Source: JAAYAY01 sp964563135 (GTDB taxonomy: Bacteria; Planctomycetota; Planctomycetia; Pirellulales; Thermoguttaceae). From it: DNA of 64,000 nt. Positions 43,500 to 51,653 of this stretch are shown in pieces (within the stretch, counting starts at the first letter, position 1; each line of letters starts with the position of its first letter). Where the stretch lies: the NCBI GenBank assembly GCA_964563135.1, contig CAZLWV010000001.1, positions 77,572-141,571 of the forward strand, in the 5' to 3' direction. The translations under genes and the position numbers were made by a program. Below the pieces are notes generated by a model. That model worked only from the letters and a program-made list of their open reading frames with translations. It had not been told where the DNA came from and ran no database searches.

Positions 43500-45071
43500 T
43501 CAGGACGACACCAGCAGATCGAGTCTGTCGTGGACGCGGTCGACCTCGAACTGGACGGTCTTGAGCAAGGACTCCCTCTCCGCCGGCATGTTCCAGGCGC
43601 CCCGCAATTCGATGGACGCGGCGGGGTTGCTCTGGTGGCTGTGGTTCTGGTCATCGTCTTCCCAGCACTGCTTGATTCGGGACATCAAAGAACGAGCCTC
43701 GTTGACGTTGGCATCGGCCACGATGTGCCAGCAGGCCGGCCCGGTCTTCAGCACCAGATCGGAACTCCTTACGACCGAATGGAGAATCTCATCGAGTTCG
43801 CTGACGACCCACTCCTCGCAGCCATCCGGGAGGTCAATTTCGATCAGAGAGACCGATTGCAGGCTATTGCGAAACCCCTTGGGGCCATCCAGGTATCTCT
43901 GCACCAGTCCTCGGAAATCGGCCATGGGGACCGCAAAAGAGAACGTGCTCCCCTGGCCAACCTCGCTGGTGACGGATAGCCGGCCGAGGTTCAAGGCGAC
44001 CAGTTCCTTGGCAATGTTCAGGCCGAGCCCGACCCCCTCGGTACTGGCCCGGACGTTTGTTCCCACTTGCTGGAACTTCTCGAAGATGACCTGGAGCTTG
44101 TCTGGTTCGATGCCGCGGCCGTCGTCGGTCACCCGGATCACAACCTGCGACTCAGCATCGTCTCGTTCCGCATCGACGCACACGTGACCGCCCACGCCCA
44201 CGAACTTGATGGCATTGACCACCAGATTGACGATCACTCGGCCGATCTTCTGCGCATCGCAATAGACATCCGGCAGGACTTCCGGGCGGGTGATCGTGAG
44301 ATAGACTCTCCGCGCAACGGCCTTGCGCTCCAGCAGTGGCCGTACACGTTCCAGAATCTCGGCAATCGTGCAGACCGTGCGGCGAACCGTCAGGCGTCCC
44401 GCCTCCAGTTTGCTCAGGTCGAGCATGTCGTTGACCATGGAAGTCAGGTCGACGACACAGTCCGAGATGATCCCCAGGTGTTCCTTCTGGTCCTCCGTCA
44501 CCGGGCCGGCCAGGCCATCGCTGACGATCGCGGCAAACTCCTTGATGGCGCTCAGTGGCGTGCGAAAGTCATGCGAAACGTTGTTCACAAACTCGTAGGC
44601 GGTCTGGTTGATCGCGGCGAGTTGCTGGTTTCGCTCGTCGATCAGTTCGTTGACCGCCTTGAGCCGGAGATTCAGCCGGCGGGTGGAATCCTGCATCTTC
44701 TTGGCTCGCAGTGCCGCTTCGATCCGTGCCACGAGCACCGCCACGTTGAAGGGCTTAGAGACATAGTCGTGGGCGCCGCATTCCAGCCCTCGAATCACGT
44801 CGTTGTCGTCGTTCTTCGCCGTCACCAGGATCACCGGAATGTCGGCCAGTGTCGGAATCTCCTTCAACCGCTGGCACACCTCGAACCCGTTCATGACGGG
44901 CATCATCACATCCAGCAGAATGACATCCGGCATCTCCGACGCCGCCAGTTCGAGCGCCTTGATTCCCTCGTTGGTCGACACGACCTTGTAGCCGTGGTCT
45001 TCCAAATAGATCTCCAGGAGCTTCACATTGTCGGCAACGTCGTCCACAACGAGGATTTTGGCCTTGACCAC
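43500..45071 (-). CDS. Receiver-histidine kinase hybrid
   Basis: 523 residues from GTG 45071, with GGGAG upstream; a longer in-frame start adds unlikely sequence. Residues 1-125 are a receiver (LVVDDVADN, Asp54 in ILLDVMMPVMNG, VTAKNDD, SKPFN). HisKA with His167 in VSHDFRTPLSAI follows, then HATPase (NLVVNAIKF, TDDGRGI, GVGLGLNIAKEL). The last 130 residues are a novel-looking acidic domain (ending DRVHDRLDLLVSS). There is no membrane segment, so it is a cytosolic kinase whose input is its own receiver. Similar arrangements are common in phosphorelays. Neighbouring genes encode receivers. Confidence 0.88.
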   Translation of the reverse strand: MVKAKILVVDDVADNVKLLEIYLEDHGYKVVSTNEGIKALELAASEMPDVILLDVMMPVMNGFEVCQRLKEIPTLADIPVILVTAKNDDNDVIRGLECGAHDYVSKPFNVAVLVARIEAALRAKKMQDSTRRLNLRLKAVNELIDERNQQLAAINQTAYEFVNNVSHDFRTPLSAIKEFAAIVSDGLAGPVTEDQKEHLGIISDCVVDLTSMVNDMLDLSKLEAGRLTVRRTVCTIAEILERVRPLLERKAVARRVYLTITRPEVLPDVYCDAQKIGRVIVNLVVNAIKFVGVGGHVCVDAERDDAESQVVIRVTDDGRGIEPDKLQVIFEKFQQVGTNVRASTEGVGLGLNIAKELVALNLGRLSVTSEVGQGSTFSFAVPMADFRGLVQRYLDGPKGFRNSLQSVSLIEIDLPDGCEEWVVSELDEILHSVVRSSDLVLKTGPACWHIVADANVNEARSLMSRIKQCWEDDDQNHSHQSNPAASIELRGAWNMPAERESLLKTVQFEVDRVHDRLDLLVSS

Positions 45072-45351
45072 GTTTGTGTCTCCCGAGCAGTACTGACAGA
45101 CACCGAACACTGCGCAAGTATAGATCGCAGCCACGTGGTTACCACGGTATGCCACCGCAACAATGCGGAGCCGGCCTGCCAGGCGGCGCGGCCTCGGACT
45201 CGTCCGTGGCAAGGACAACACTGTCCGGGAGATACGGTTCGTGCGGCTATGCCGGCACGGAGAACTCGGCAGAATCCGAACAACAGTAGCTCGATCCGTC
45301 CCGCCAATCGCACCTGCGAATTCTATCGGTGGGCGTGTCCCTGCCGATTCG

Positions 45352-45798
45352 CTATCCGATCGGACTCTCGAGATTGATGAACATTGCGACGGCGGTCCGC
45401 AGCAATTCGAATTCGATCGGCTTGGTCAGATAGCCGTCGACTCCCATCTGACGCAACTGGCGTCTCATATGGCCGTTGGGCTGGCCCGTGAGCACGATGA
45501 TCGGGATGTAGCGCGTTTCCGGCATCCGCTTCAGGCACGCAACCACATCCTCCCCCCCGGTGAGCGGCATGCAGAGATCGGTGATCACCAGGTCGGGTTT
45601 TCTTGTGGCCGCCATCCAGATCCCTTGCTCTCCGTGAAAAGCCCGCAGGACCTCGATCTGGTAGGGACGAAATCGGCACGCGATCGCGCTGGAGATGTTC
45701 GGATCATCGTCGATTGACAAGATGGTCGCCCGCTTCACGTCGGAGACGGGGTCAGCAACCGAGGCGGAGTGGCAGGAATCCGCGAAGTCGCTCATCAA
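45352..45798 (-). CDS. Single-domain response regulator
   Basis: 148 residues. A full receiver: ILSIDDDPN, VITDLCMPLTGGEDVV, IIVLTGQPN, GYLTKPIEFELL, with 22 extra residues before it. Closely similar to the C-terminal receiver of the protein at 46329-47789 (IDDDP-x-S-AI, VI-RAF-G, VIVLTG, FTKP). It lies beside the hybrid kinase on the same strand and is a plausible partner. Confidence 0.85.
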   Translation of the reverse strand: MMSDFADSCHSASVADPVSDVKRATILSIDDDPNISSAIACRFRPYQIEVLRAFHGEQGIWMAATRKPDLVITDLCMPLTGGEDVVACLKRMPETRYIPIIVLTGQPNGHMRRQLRQMGVDGYLTKPIEFELLRTAVAMFINLESPIG

Positions 45799-46328
45799 AT
45801 TGCTCCTGGTGCTCGTTCCGGATGAAAAGGTCCCACGGGGCGCGCTGCGACGAGTCTACGCCTCGTCGCGGCCCGATCTGGCCGGCATGTGCGGAAGGTC
45901 CGAATGAACCGTAGGAACCACGCCTGATCGCACCGTGTGTCTGAAGTATAGCTCATGACCGTCAAGCATCTCCGCTGAGTCTGCGGCCGACGGGTTCAGC
46001 CTGGATCCAGAAACTAACGATGGGAGCGGTGACTAACTGGCTTCAGCTCCAGCACTTGCGAACCTGCCGCTCGAGACCGTGATCGCTCGAATGCCGCCAA
46101 TCGTGTAGCGGAATATGAGGATGATTCCGCAAGGGCCTCATTGCCGGACTCTTCGGACTGAAGCCTCGTTTTTCCCACACCATGACGTACCTTTGTTGTG
46201 GAATACTACGGCGCGGCCGTGGATTCCCGCAGACAGATCTATGACGCCCCATCACCTGGAATTTCGTCGTACCACGCCGGGCCAATCAGTTGCGGAAACA
46301 GCGACATTGCCGGAGAAAGGACGAGAAC
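45799..46328. other. Divergent intergenic region
   Basis: Between the receiver gene (minus) and the double-receiver gene (plus). No convincing gene or strong repeat. GAAAGGACGAGAAC at the right end serves ATG 46329. Confidence 0.45.
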
Positions 46329-47789
46329 ATGGACTCTGCCACAAACCGCTCAAAGACTGCGAAGTTGCCGTCAAAGCACGACCAACGCTTCCTTCGGCCG
46401 GAAATCGTCGCGGCCGGTGGTCGTTTCGCTTTCGTTTTCCGAGGTTGGAGGACTCTGCCGACGGCCATCATTGCCGCCACCTTGGGCCTGGCAACCGTGT
46501 CGACAGCGTCGCAGGAGCCTGCAGGCCAGTCAATCCAAGCGGCGGTCGGGGCGGCGAGGGGCGGCCCTGCCAGCCAGCCGGCAAGTGCCGACTGGGCAAG
46601 TGAGCCGATGACTGCCGTGGTCATGATCGCCACGGTGATTGCCTCGATGGTCAGCGGGATGCTGCTGGCATCCTGGCTGCGTCGATCGCGGATGCCGGCC
46701 GGTGCTGCCAGGTCGGGAGCCGCAGTCGACCGCGCGAGCCGCACGAAGGCCTCCGCAGACGCAACGTCGCCCGCCTCCGAGTTGGCACCGGGGCCGGCCG
46801 CCAAGGAACCTATTGCCCTCCCCGACGGATGCATCGAAACGAAGATTCTCTACATCCACAACGACCCCAGAGGGTTCAGAGCCCTCGAAAAGGAACTGCG
46901 CCGATACTGCATCGACCTGATCGAGATGCGCGATGCCGACACGGCCTACATGGCTTGCTTCAACGAGAACCCCAAACTGATCCTGGTCGACTCGGCGTTG
47001 CCGGATACGACTCCCAGCGCGGTCCTGGCACGACTCAGCGAACATCCGCTGGCCGCCACCATCCTCACCGTGGTCGTTACCGATGGCAAGTCCCACGAGC
47101 TGGCGCACGAGTACCGATCTCTCGACGGCCAACGGAGCCTGCCCAAACCGGTCAACGTGGAAGAACTGCTGAACGAGCTGACCCGTAGCACGGCTCTGTG
47201 CGAACGGGCGCCCGGCTGCACGAATCAGTGGAAGCGTTACGCGCAAAGAGCGGACGCGGCCCACGACACGAGCCTGGAAACCGCTCAAGCCGCGTCCGGC
47301 ACAAGCACCGAGCCGCTCGCCGAGGGAGGGAGCCCATCGCCGTGGCGAGACGGCGAGCCCGAGGAAGCGACCCCTGTCCGCCGGCGTCCGAAAGTCCTCT
47401 GCATCGACGACGACCCGCATGTCTCCCAGGCGATCATGATGCGGCTGCGCCCGCTGGGGGTCGACGTGATTCGGGCGTTCGACGGCATGCAGGGCTTCTG
47501 GACGGGCCTGGATACGAGGCCCGACGTGATCATTACCGACCTGCGAATGCCCGACGGCGAGGGGAATTACATCTTCGGCCGCTTCCAGGCTCATCCGCTG
47601 ACCAAGGATGTGCCGGTCATCGTGCTGACGGGCGAGACCAATCCGGCCGTGCGGCGAACGATGCTCAGCCTGGGAGTGGCCGCCTATTTCACCAAACCCT
47701 GGAACTTCGACGAGCTTCGCCAGGAACTGGAACGGCACATCGACCTGCACCCCGTCGGCACGGAAGCCCGTTTGGCCGTCCCGACCTGA
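46329..47789 (+). CDS. Membrane-anchored double-receiver protein
   Basis: 486 residues. The N terminus has a hydrophobic segment at about 44-60, an Ala/Pro/Ser-rich linker, and a clear transmembrane helix at about 96-116 (TAVVMIATVIASMVSGMLLAS). Receiver 1 (172-288) is partly degenerate: the acidic pair reads IHND, while Asp221 (LILVDSALPD) and LPKPV remain. A linker of about 70 residues follows, then a canonical receiver 2 (LCIDDDPH, VIITDLRMPDGEG, VIVLTGE, YFTKPWN). There is no output domain. Receiver 2 is a paralogue of the adjacent 45352-45798 protein. Confidence 0.8.
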   Translation: MDSATNRSKTAKLPSKHDQRFLRPEIVAAGGRFAFVFRGWRTLPTAIIAATLGLATVSTASQEPAGQSIQAAVGAARGGPASQPASADWASEPMTAVVMIATVIASMVSGMLLASWLRRSRMPAGAARSGAAVDRASRTKASADATSPASELAPGPAAKEPIALPDGCIETKILYIHNDPRGFRALEKELRRYCIDLIEMRDADTAYMACFNENPKLILVDSALPDTTPSAVLARLSEHPLAATILTVVVTDGKSHELAHEYRSLDGQRSLPKPVNVEELLNELTRSTALCERAPGCTNQWKRYAQRADAAHDTSLETAQAASGTSTEPLAEGGSPSPWRDGEPEEATPVRRRPKVLCIDDDPHVSQAIMMRLRPLGVDVIRAFDGMQGFWTGLDTRPDVIITDLRMPDGEGNYIFGRFQAHPLTKDVPVIVLTGETNPAVRRTMLSLGVAAYFTKPWNFDELRQELERHIDLHPVGTEARLAVPT

Positions 47790-47935
47790 GAACGAAGCGA
47801 TCAGGCGCCCGCACGCCCTTCGGAAGGACACGGGGTGACGCGTCGACAGAGGGTTCGCTATCCGTGCCAAGGCCTGAAGGCCGCGCCGAGGCTGCACCGG
47901 ACGGCTCCCGACCAGAAGCTGCGTGCGCTGCTTCA

Positions 47936-49276
47936 TCACGCCAGCGTCCAGGGAGCACGGTACGGTTTCATTACCAGTGCGTTTGCCTCCTGATCGTCCA
48001 GCACCTGTTCCGCCTCGGCATCCCAGCGGATCTTGCGGCCCACTTTCCAGGCGATGTTCATCAGGTGCCCTGGGTTGGTGGAAAAATGGCCCTGCTCAAC
48101 GTCCGCCGGTGGCCGGCGATCATTGCGGATCGCTTCGAGGAATACCTGCGCGTGCGCCGCCAGACTGTCCAGATGGGTCGAATCGCCCGCAAAGGCGTTA
48201 CCGACGCTCTCCTCCTTGCCTGGCTTGCCGATCTCGGGCGTGATCGTGTAGCCGCTGCGGTCCAGGAGCATCGAAGCCTCGGTGCCGCAGAACAGCTTGC
48301 CGTGGGATCGCTGCTCCCGCCGGCAACCGGAACGGAACGTGTACTGGAGCAGGAATCCCTTCTTCGCCACCGGGCCTGGGCCGTACTCGCAGATCGCTGA
48401 AAACGTGTCAGGCCACTCCGTGTTCGTGTCCTCGAAGCACAGCATGCCTCCCGAGGCGGTCGCCGTCTTGGGGGCCGTGACTCCCAGGCACATGTGCACG
48501 GTGTCGTAGTGGTGCACACCCCAATCGACCTGCCAGGCCCCCGCATAATCGAAGAACCAGTACCACCGCTCGAATCGGTTAGGGTTGTAGGGATGTTTCT
48601 CGGAGGGTCCCAACCAGAAATCCCAATACTCCTGGCCAAATTCCTTGGGCGGGTCGGCGTCGGGTGGAGAACCGAACCCGGGATAGAAGTAGTCGTAGTC
48701 CCAGACCTTGACCTCAGAAATCTCGCCCAACCGGCCCGACTGAAGAATCTCGGCGGCCTGCTGATAGTGAGGCCAACTCCGCTGCTGCGTGCCGATCTGA
48801 ACGATCCGGTTGTGCTTCCGCGCGGCCTGCACCATGGCCCGCCCCTCTCCGATCGAGGTGGCCAGCGGCTTCTCCACATACACGTGCTTGCCCGCCTGGC
48901 AGGCGTGGATCGTGCACAAGGCGTGCCAGTGATCGTTGGTGCCCACGATCACCGCGTCGATATCCTTGTTTTCCAGCAGTTTCCGGTAGTCGCGATAGGT
49001 GGCGATCGAGTCGTTGCCGGTCGCCTTCACCCCTTGGCCGAGTCGCTCCTCGTTCAGGTCGCACACCGCCACGATCCGCGTGTCGGGGCACTGCATGTGC
49101 GCCCGCATCACGCCCCGTCCCTCGCCTCCGCAGCCGATCAGCCCAAGGTTGATCGTGCGGTTGGGACTCGCCTGCGCGGCGGTTGCCGGACGGGTCTTGC
49201 TGCCAACCAACGCAACGGCCGCAGTGGCGGTCGCCGCCGTTCCCAGAAACTCACGTCGGGTTGCTTTTGTGCTCAT
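47936..49276 (-). CDS. Gfo/Idh/MocA family oxidoreductase with twin-arginine leader
   Basis: 446 residues. Tat leader ATRREFLGTAATATAAVALVG. Rossmann loop INLGLIGCGGEGRGVM, IVAVCDLNEERL, TNDHWHALCTIHACQAGKHVYVEKPLATS (canonical EKP), then the C-terminal GFO/IDH domain with GVHHYDTVHMCLGV, a His pattern seen in the secreted planctomycete branch. Sugar substrate unknown. Downstream of the broken cytochrome/SUMF1 gene on the same strand, separated by a 20-bp inverted repeat. Confidence 0.88.
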   Translation of the reverse strand: MSTKATRREFLGTAATATAAVALVGSKTRPATAAQASPNRTINLGLIGCGGEGRGVMRAHMQCPDTRIVAVCDLNEERLGQGVKATGNDSIATYRDYRKLLENKDIDAVIVGTNDHWHALCTIHACQAGKHVYVEKPLATSIGEGRAMVQAARKHNRIVQIGTQQRSWPHYQQAAEILQSGRLGEISEVKVWDYDYFYPGFGSPPDADPPKEFGQEYWDFWLGPSEKHPYNPNRFERWYWFFDYAGAWQVDWGVHHYDTVHMCLGVTAPKTATASGGMLCFEDTNTEWPDTFSAICEYGPGPVAKKGFLLQYTFRSGCRREQRSHGKLFCGTEASMLLDRSGYTITPEIGKPGKEESVGNAFAGDSTHLDSLAAHAQVFLEAIRNDRRPPADVEQGHFSTNPGHLMNIAWKVGRKIRWDAEAEQVLDDQEANALVMKPYRAPWTLA

Positions 49277-49605
49277 GGCTCGTGCTCTCGCATCGTTTGA
49301 AGGAATGACCGCGTACTGACACTGTCGACGATCTGCCGCTGCTCTATGCTCACGGTCGTATGTGGCAAGAAGACACGGAATGTCTTCCGATCCCGCGCAC
49401 CACTGCCAGGATCATTCCGGAATCACATTACTATCGCTCAACAAGTGACTGTCCCGTGTTTGTTGGGGAAACATCACGGCGGAGCGCGACGGCTACTATG
49501 GAATTACCACAGTCATTTGTTGAGCGATCCTCAGCCCATCACTGCTGACCCATCGGACCAAACGCATTCAGCTACCGGACCATCGGCAACCGGCCAGCCG
49601 GCACT
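49277..49605. other. Intergenic region with large inverted repeat
   Basis: Between the broken cytochrome/SUMF1 gene and the oxidoreductase. Contains the 20-bp inverted repeat at 49433-49528. No gene is supported. Confidence 0.5.
49433..49528. repeat. 20-bp inverted repeat with 56-nt spacer
   Basis: Left arm ATCGCTCAACAAGTGACTGT (49433-49452) and right arm ACAGTCATTTGTTGAGCGAT (49509-49528) are reverse complements at 19 of 20 positions. Too long and too exact for chance. It could be a remnant of a transposable element, a processed stem, or an operator. Confidence 0.6.
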
Positions 49606-51213
49606 TCACGGAACGCTCTCTGCCAGGTCCGATCCTGCATCCTCCACGATCACACGAAACCCCACATCATAGACCCTCTGCCACGGCTGGTAGGCCCGGC
49701 GGACCGAGGAGCCGGCGTCGCCGGGTCGGTCTGCCCAGGAACCGCCGCGGGCGACCTTGCGCTGCGTACCGCCCTGGTCGTTCCGCCCATCCGCGTCGTT
49801 GTAGGGATAGGCACGATAGCTCGAGCGGGTCCATTCGCTCACGTTCCCCACCATGTCGCGCAGTCCCCAGGCGTTGGCTCCGGCCTGACCGACGTAGTCC
49901 ACCACGAACCACCCGTCACGAAAACGTTCGTCATGGAGCGGGAAATTCATCTCGGGTGGATAGGGATTGCGCCGCTGCAGCGCACTGGGTCCGTCGTATC
50001 CCATCTTGTACCACCGCAGGGCCTGATCCGCCAGGTTGGCCTGTGGCCCGAAATCGGTATCCACGGTGCCATAGTAAAACTGTGTCTCGGTGCCCGCTCG
50101 GGCCGCCCATTCCCACTGGCTCTCCGTGGGCAGGGTAACGTGGCGACCCGTCTTTTCGCTCATCCAGCGGCAGAACCGTTGTGCCTCCGACCAGGAGACT
50201 CGGGCCACCGGCTGATCGGGGTGGTTGGCGATGTGGCCTGGAACGACGCGGTCCAGCGAGTGCATGTCGATGTAACGCGTGTCGTGCTGCGGGTCGAACA
50301 AGGCGTACTGGGCGTTTGTGACTTCAGTCGCCGCCATCCAGAAGGGGCGAGGTACTCGCGTGACGCTTCGTGGCCTCTCGTCCGCCGCGCCTTCGAGGCT
50401 GCCCATCACAAACTCGCCGGCAGGAATCCAGGCCAACGCCATCGTGACGCCGCCGCCCAGGTCGACGACCTGCCGCGATCCGCCGGGACCGGCCTGCTGC
50501 AGCCCGGCAGCTTCGGCGGAGGCCATCGGAAAGCCGGTCGCCTTCAGGCCGTCAGGCTGGACCGGTTGCTCCTCGGGGGGAGGGAGGAACTCGGTCCGGG
50601 CTCGCTCGCGAAACGCCGCGGCAGCCGCGTCATGCTCTCCTTCCGGATCATCGTCGTTGTTGGCCAGCGCGATGGCCAGTTCACGCCGGCGCACGCGCTG
50701 GTCGCACTGCTGGAACTCGGGCGGATCCCATTTGCCGGCCCGCGGCACGTTCAAGTCGATCCACGAGTAGATCCGGTCCCTCGCTTCGCGGCTCATGTCC
50801 TCCAGTTTCAGGCCGTGGTGCCCCTTCTCGAGCATCTGGACGAGCAGGCTCGTCGACGCGTGATACTCCATCGGATAAAGCAGTGCCATGTCGGCTTCCA
50901 CTCCTGGCCGATGCACGTACGGATGGAGCGTATCGTAGGCGATGTCGGGGTCCTTGAAGCAGGGCCTGCTGCGCGCAGCGACGACCGGTTCGGAATCATG
51001 GCAGCCGATACAGTATCTCTCCAGCACAGGATAGACCTCGTGCGCAAACGCAAACGGACGTGGTTCCCCATACCAAGGTGTGAGCCGCTCCGGCGGACGC
51101 AGGTGTGCCAAGCCGCGCCGTGTCGGAAGCGTTTCCCTGCGGCTCTCGTGGCAGCCCGTGCAGGAAACCACCTCGCCCGGCCGCCCCACGAGCCAGCTCC
51201 GCATGAGCTGCAC
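49606..51213 (-). CDS. 3' part: two CxxCH heme motifs plus SUMF1 domain
   Basis: 535 residues from ATG 51213, which is an internal Met of the original gene (LDEEGRAVQLMRSW). CTGCHE near residue 18 and CIGCHD near 67 are c-type heme-binding motifs. WIDLNVPRAGKWDPPE precedes a formylglycine-generating-enzyme domain from about 265: MALAWIPAGEFVMGSLEG, EVTNAQYALF, VTLPTESQWEWAARAG, WGLRDMVGNVSEWT, RKVARGGSWADRPG, VGFRVIVED. This open part could be translated on its own only if a new start is used, and it would lack an export signal. Confidence 0.6.
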   Translation of the reverse strand: MQLMRSWLVGRPGEVVSCTGCHESRRETLPTRRGLAHLRPPERLTPWYGEPRPFAFAHEVYPVLERYCIGCHDSEPVVAARSRPCFKDPDIAYDTLHPYVHRPGVEADMALLYPMEYHASTSLLVQMLEKGHHGLKLEDMSREARDRIYSWIDLNVPRAGKWDPPEFQQCDQRVRRRELAIALANNDDDPEGEHDAAAAAFRERARTEFLPPPEEQPVQPDGLKATGFPMASAEAAGLQQAGPGGSRQVVDLGGGVTMALAWIPAGEFVMGSLEGAADERPRSVTRVPRPFWMAATEVTNAQYALFDPQHDTRYIDMHSLDRVVPGHIANHPDQPVARVSWSEAQRFCRWMSEKTGRHVTLPTESQWEWAARAGTETQFYYGTVDTDFGPQANLADQALRWYKMGYDGPSALQRRNPYPPEMNFPLHDERFRDGWFVVDYVGQAGANAWGLRDMVGNVSEWTRSSYRAYPYNDADGRNDQGGTQRKVARGGSWADRPGDAGSSVRRAYQPWQRVYDVGFRVIVEDAGSDLAESVP

Positions 51214-51653
51214 GGCCCTCCCTTCCTCATCCAGCGGCTGGAGGGAAACCGGCGTATTGGCGGGAATCTCAAACAGTGCCGAGCCGTCCCAAGCACTCGC
51301 TTCACATCCCAGCCGGCCTGGGTCCCGACCAGCGGGAATCCCGCCTTGCCGTAATAGCCAAAGTGGTAGGAGAAGACCCTCAGGCGTTTCACGGTGCCGC
51401 GCGGCACGCCCCGCAGGCCCGGGCCGCTGTAGACGTCGGCCACGTGAACCCGGGCGGTTTGGGAAGCGCGCTGGACGCTGTCCGCAATCACCGGCGGGCG
51501 CGGACGCTCCCTCAGGGGTTGTGGTTCGAACAGCCCGCTCCCCTCCAATTCCGCAACCAAGGTGGCATTGTCAAATACATCGACCAGGTAGATCCCCCAC
51601 AGGCTCTGCGGGGTGGGCTTCATCGAAACCAGAAAGTACTTGCTGCTGCGCGG

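Noticed and set aside
46530..47939. 469-codon minus-strand open frame opposite the double-receiver gene
   Set aside because: The plus strand carries two receivers with conserved residues; the reverse frame has none.
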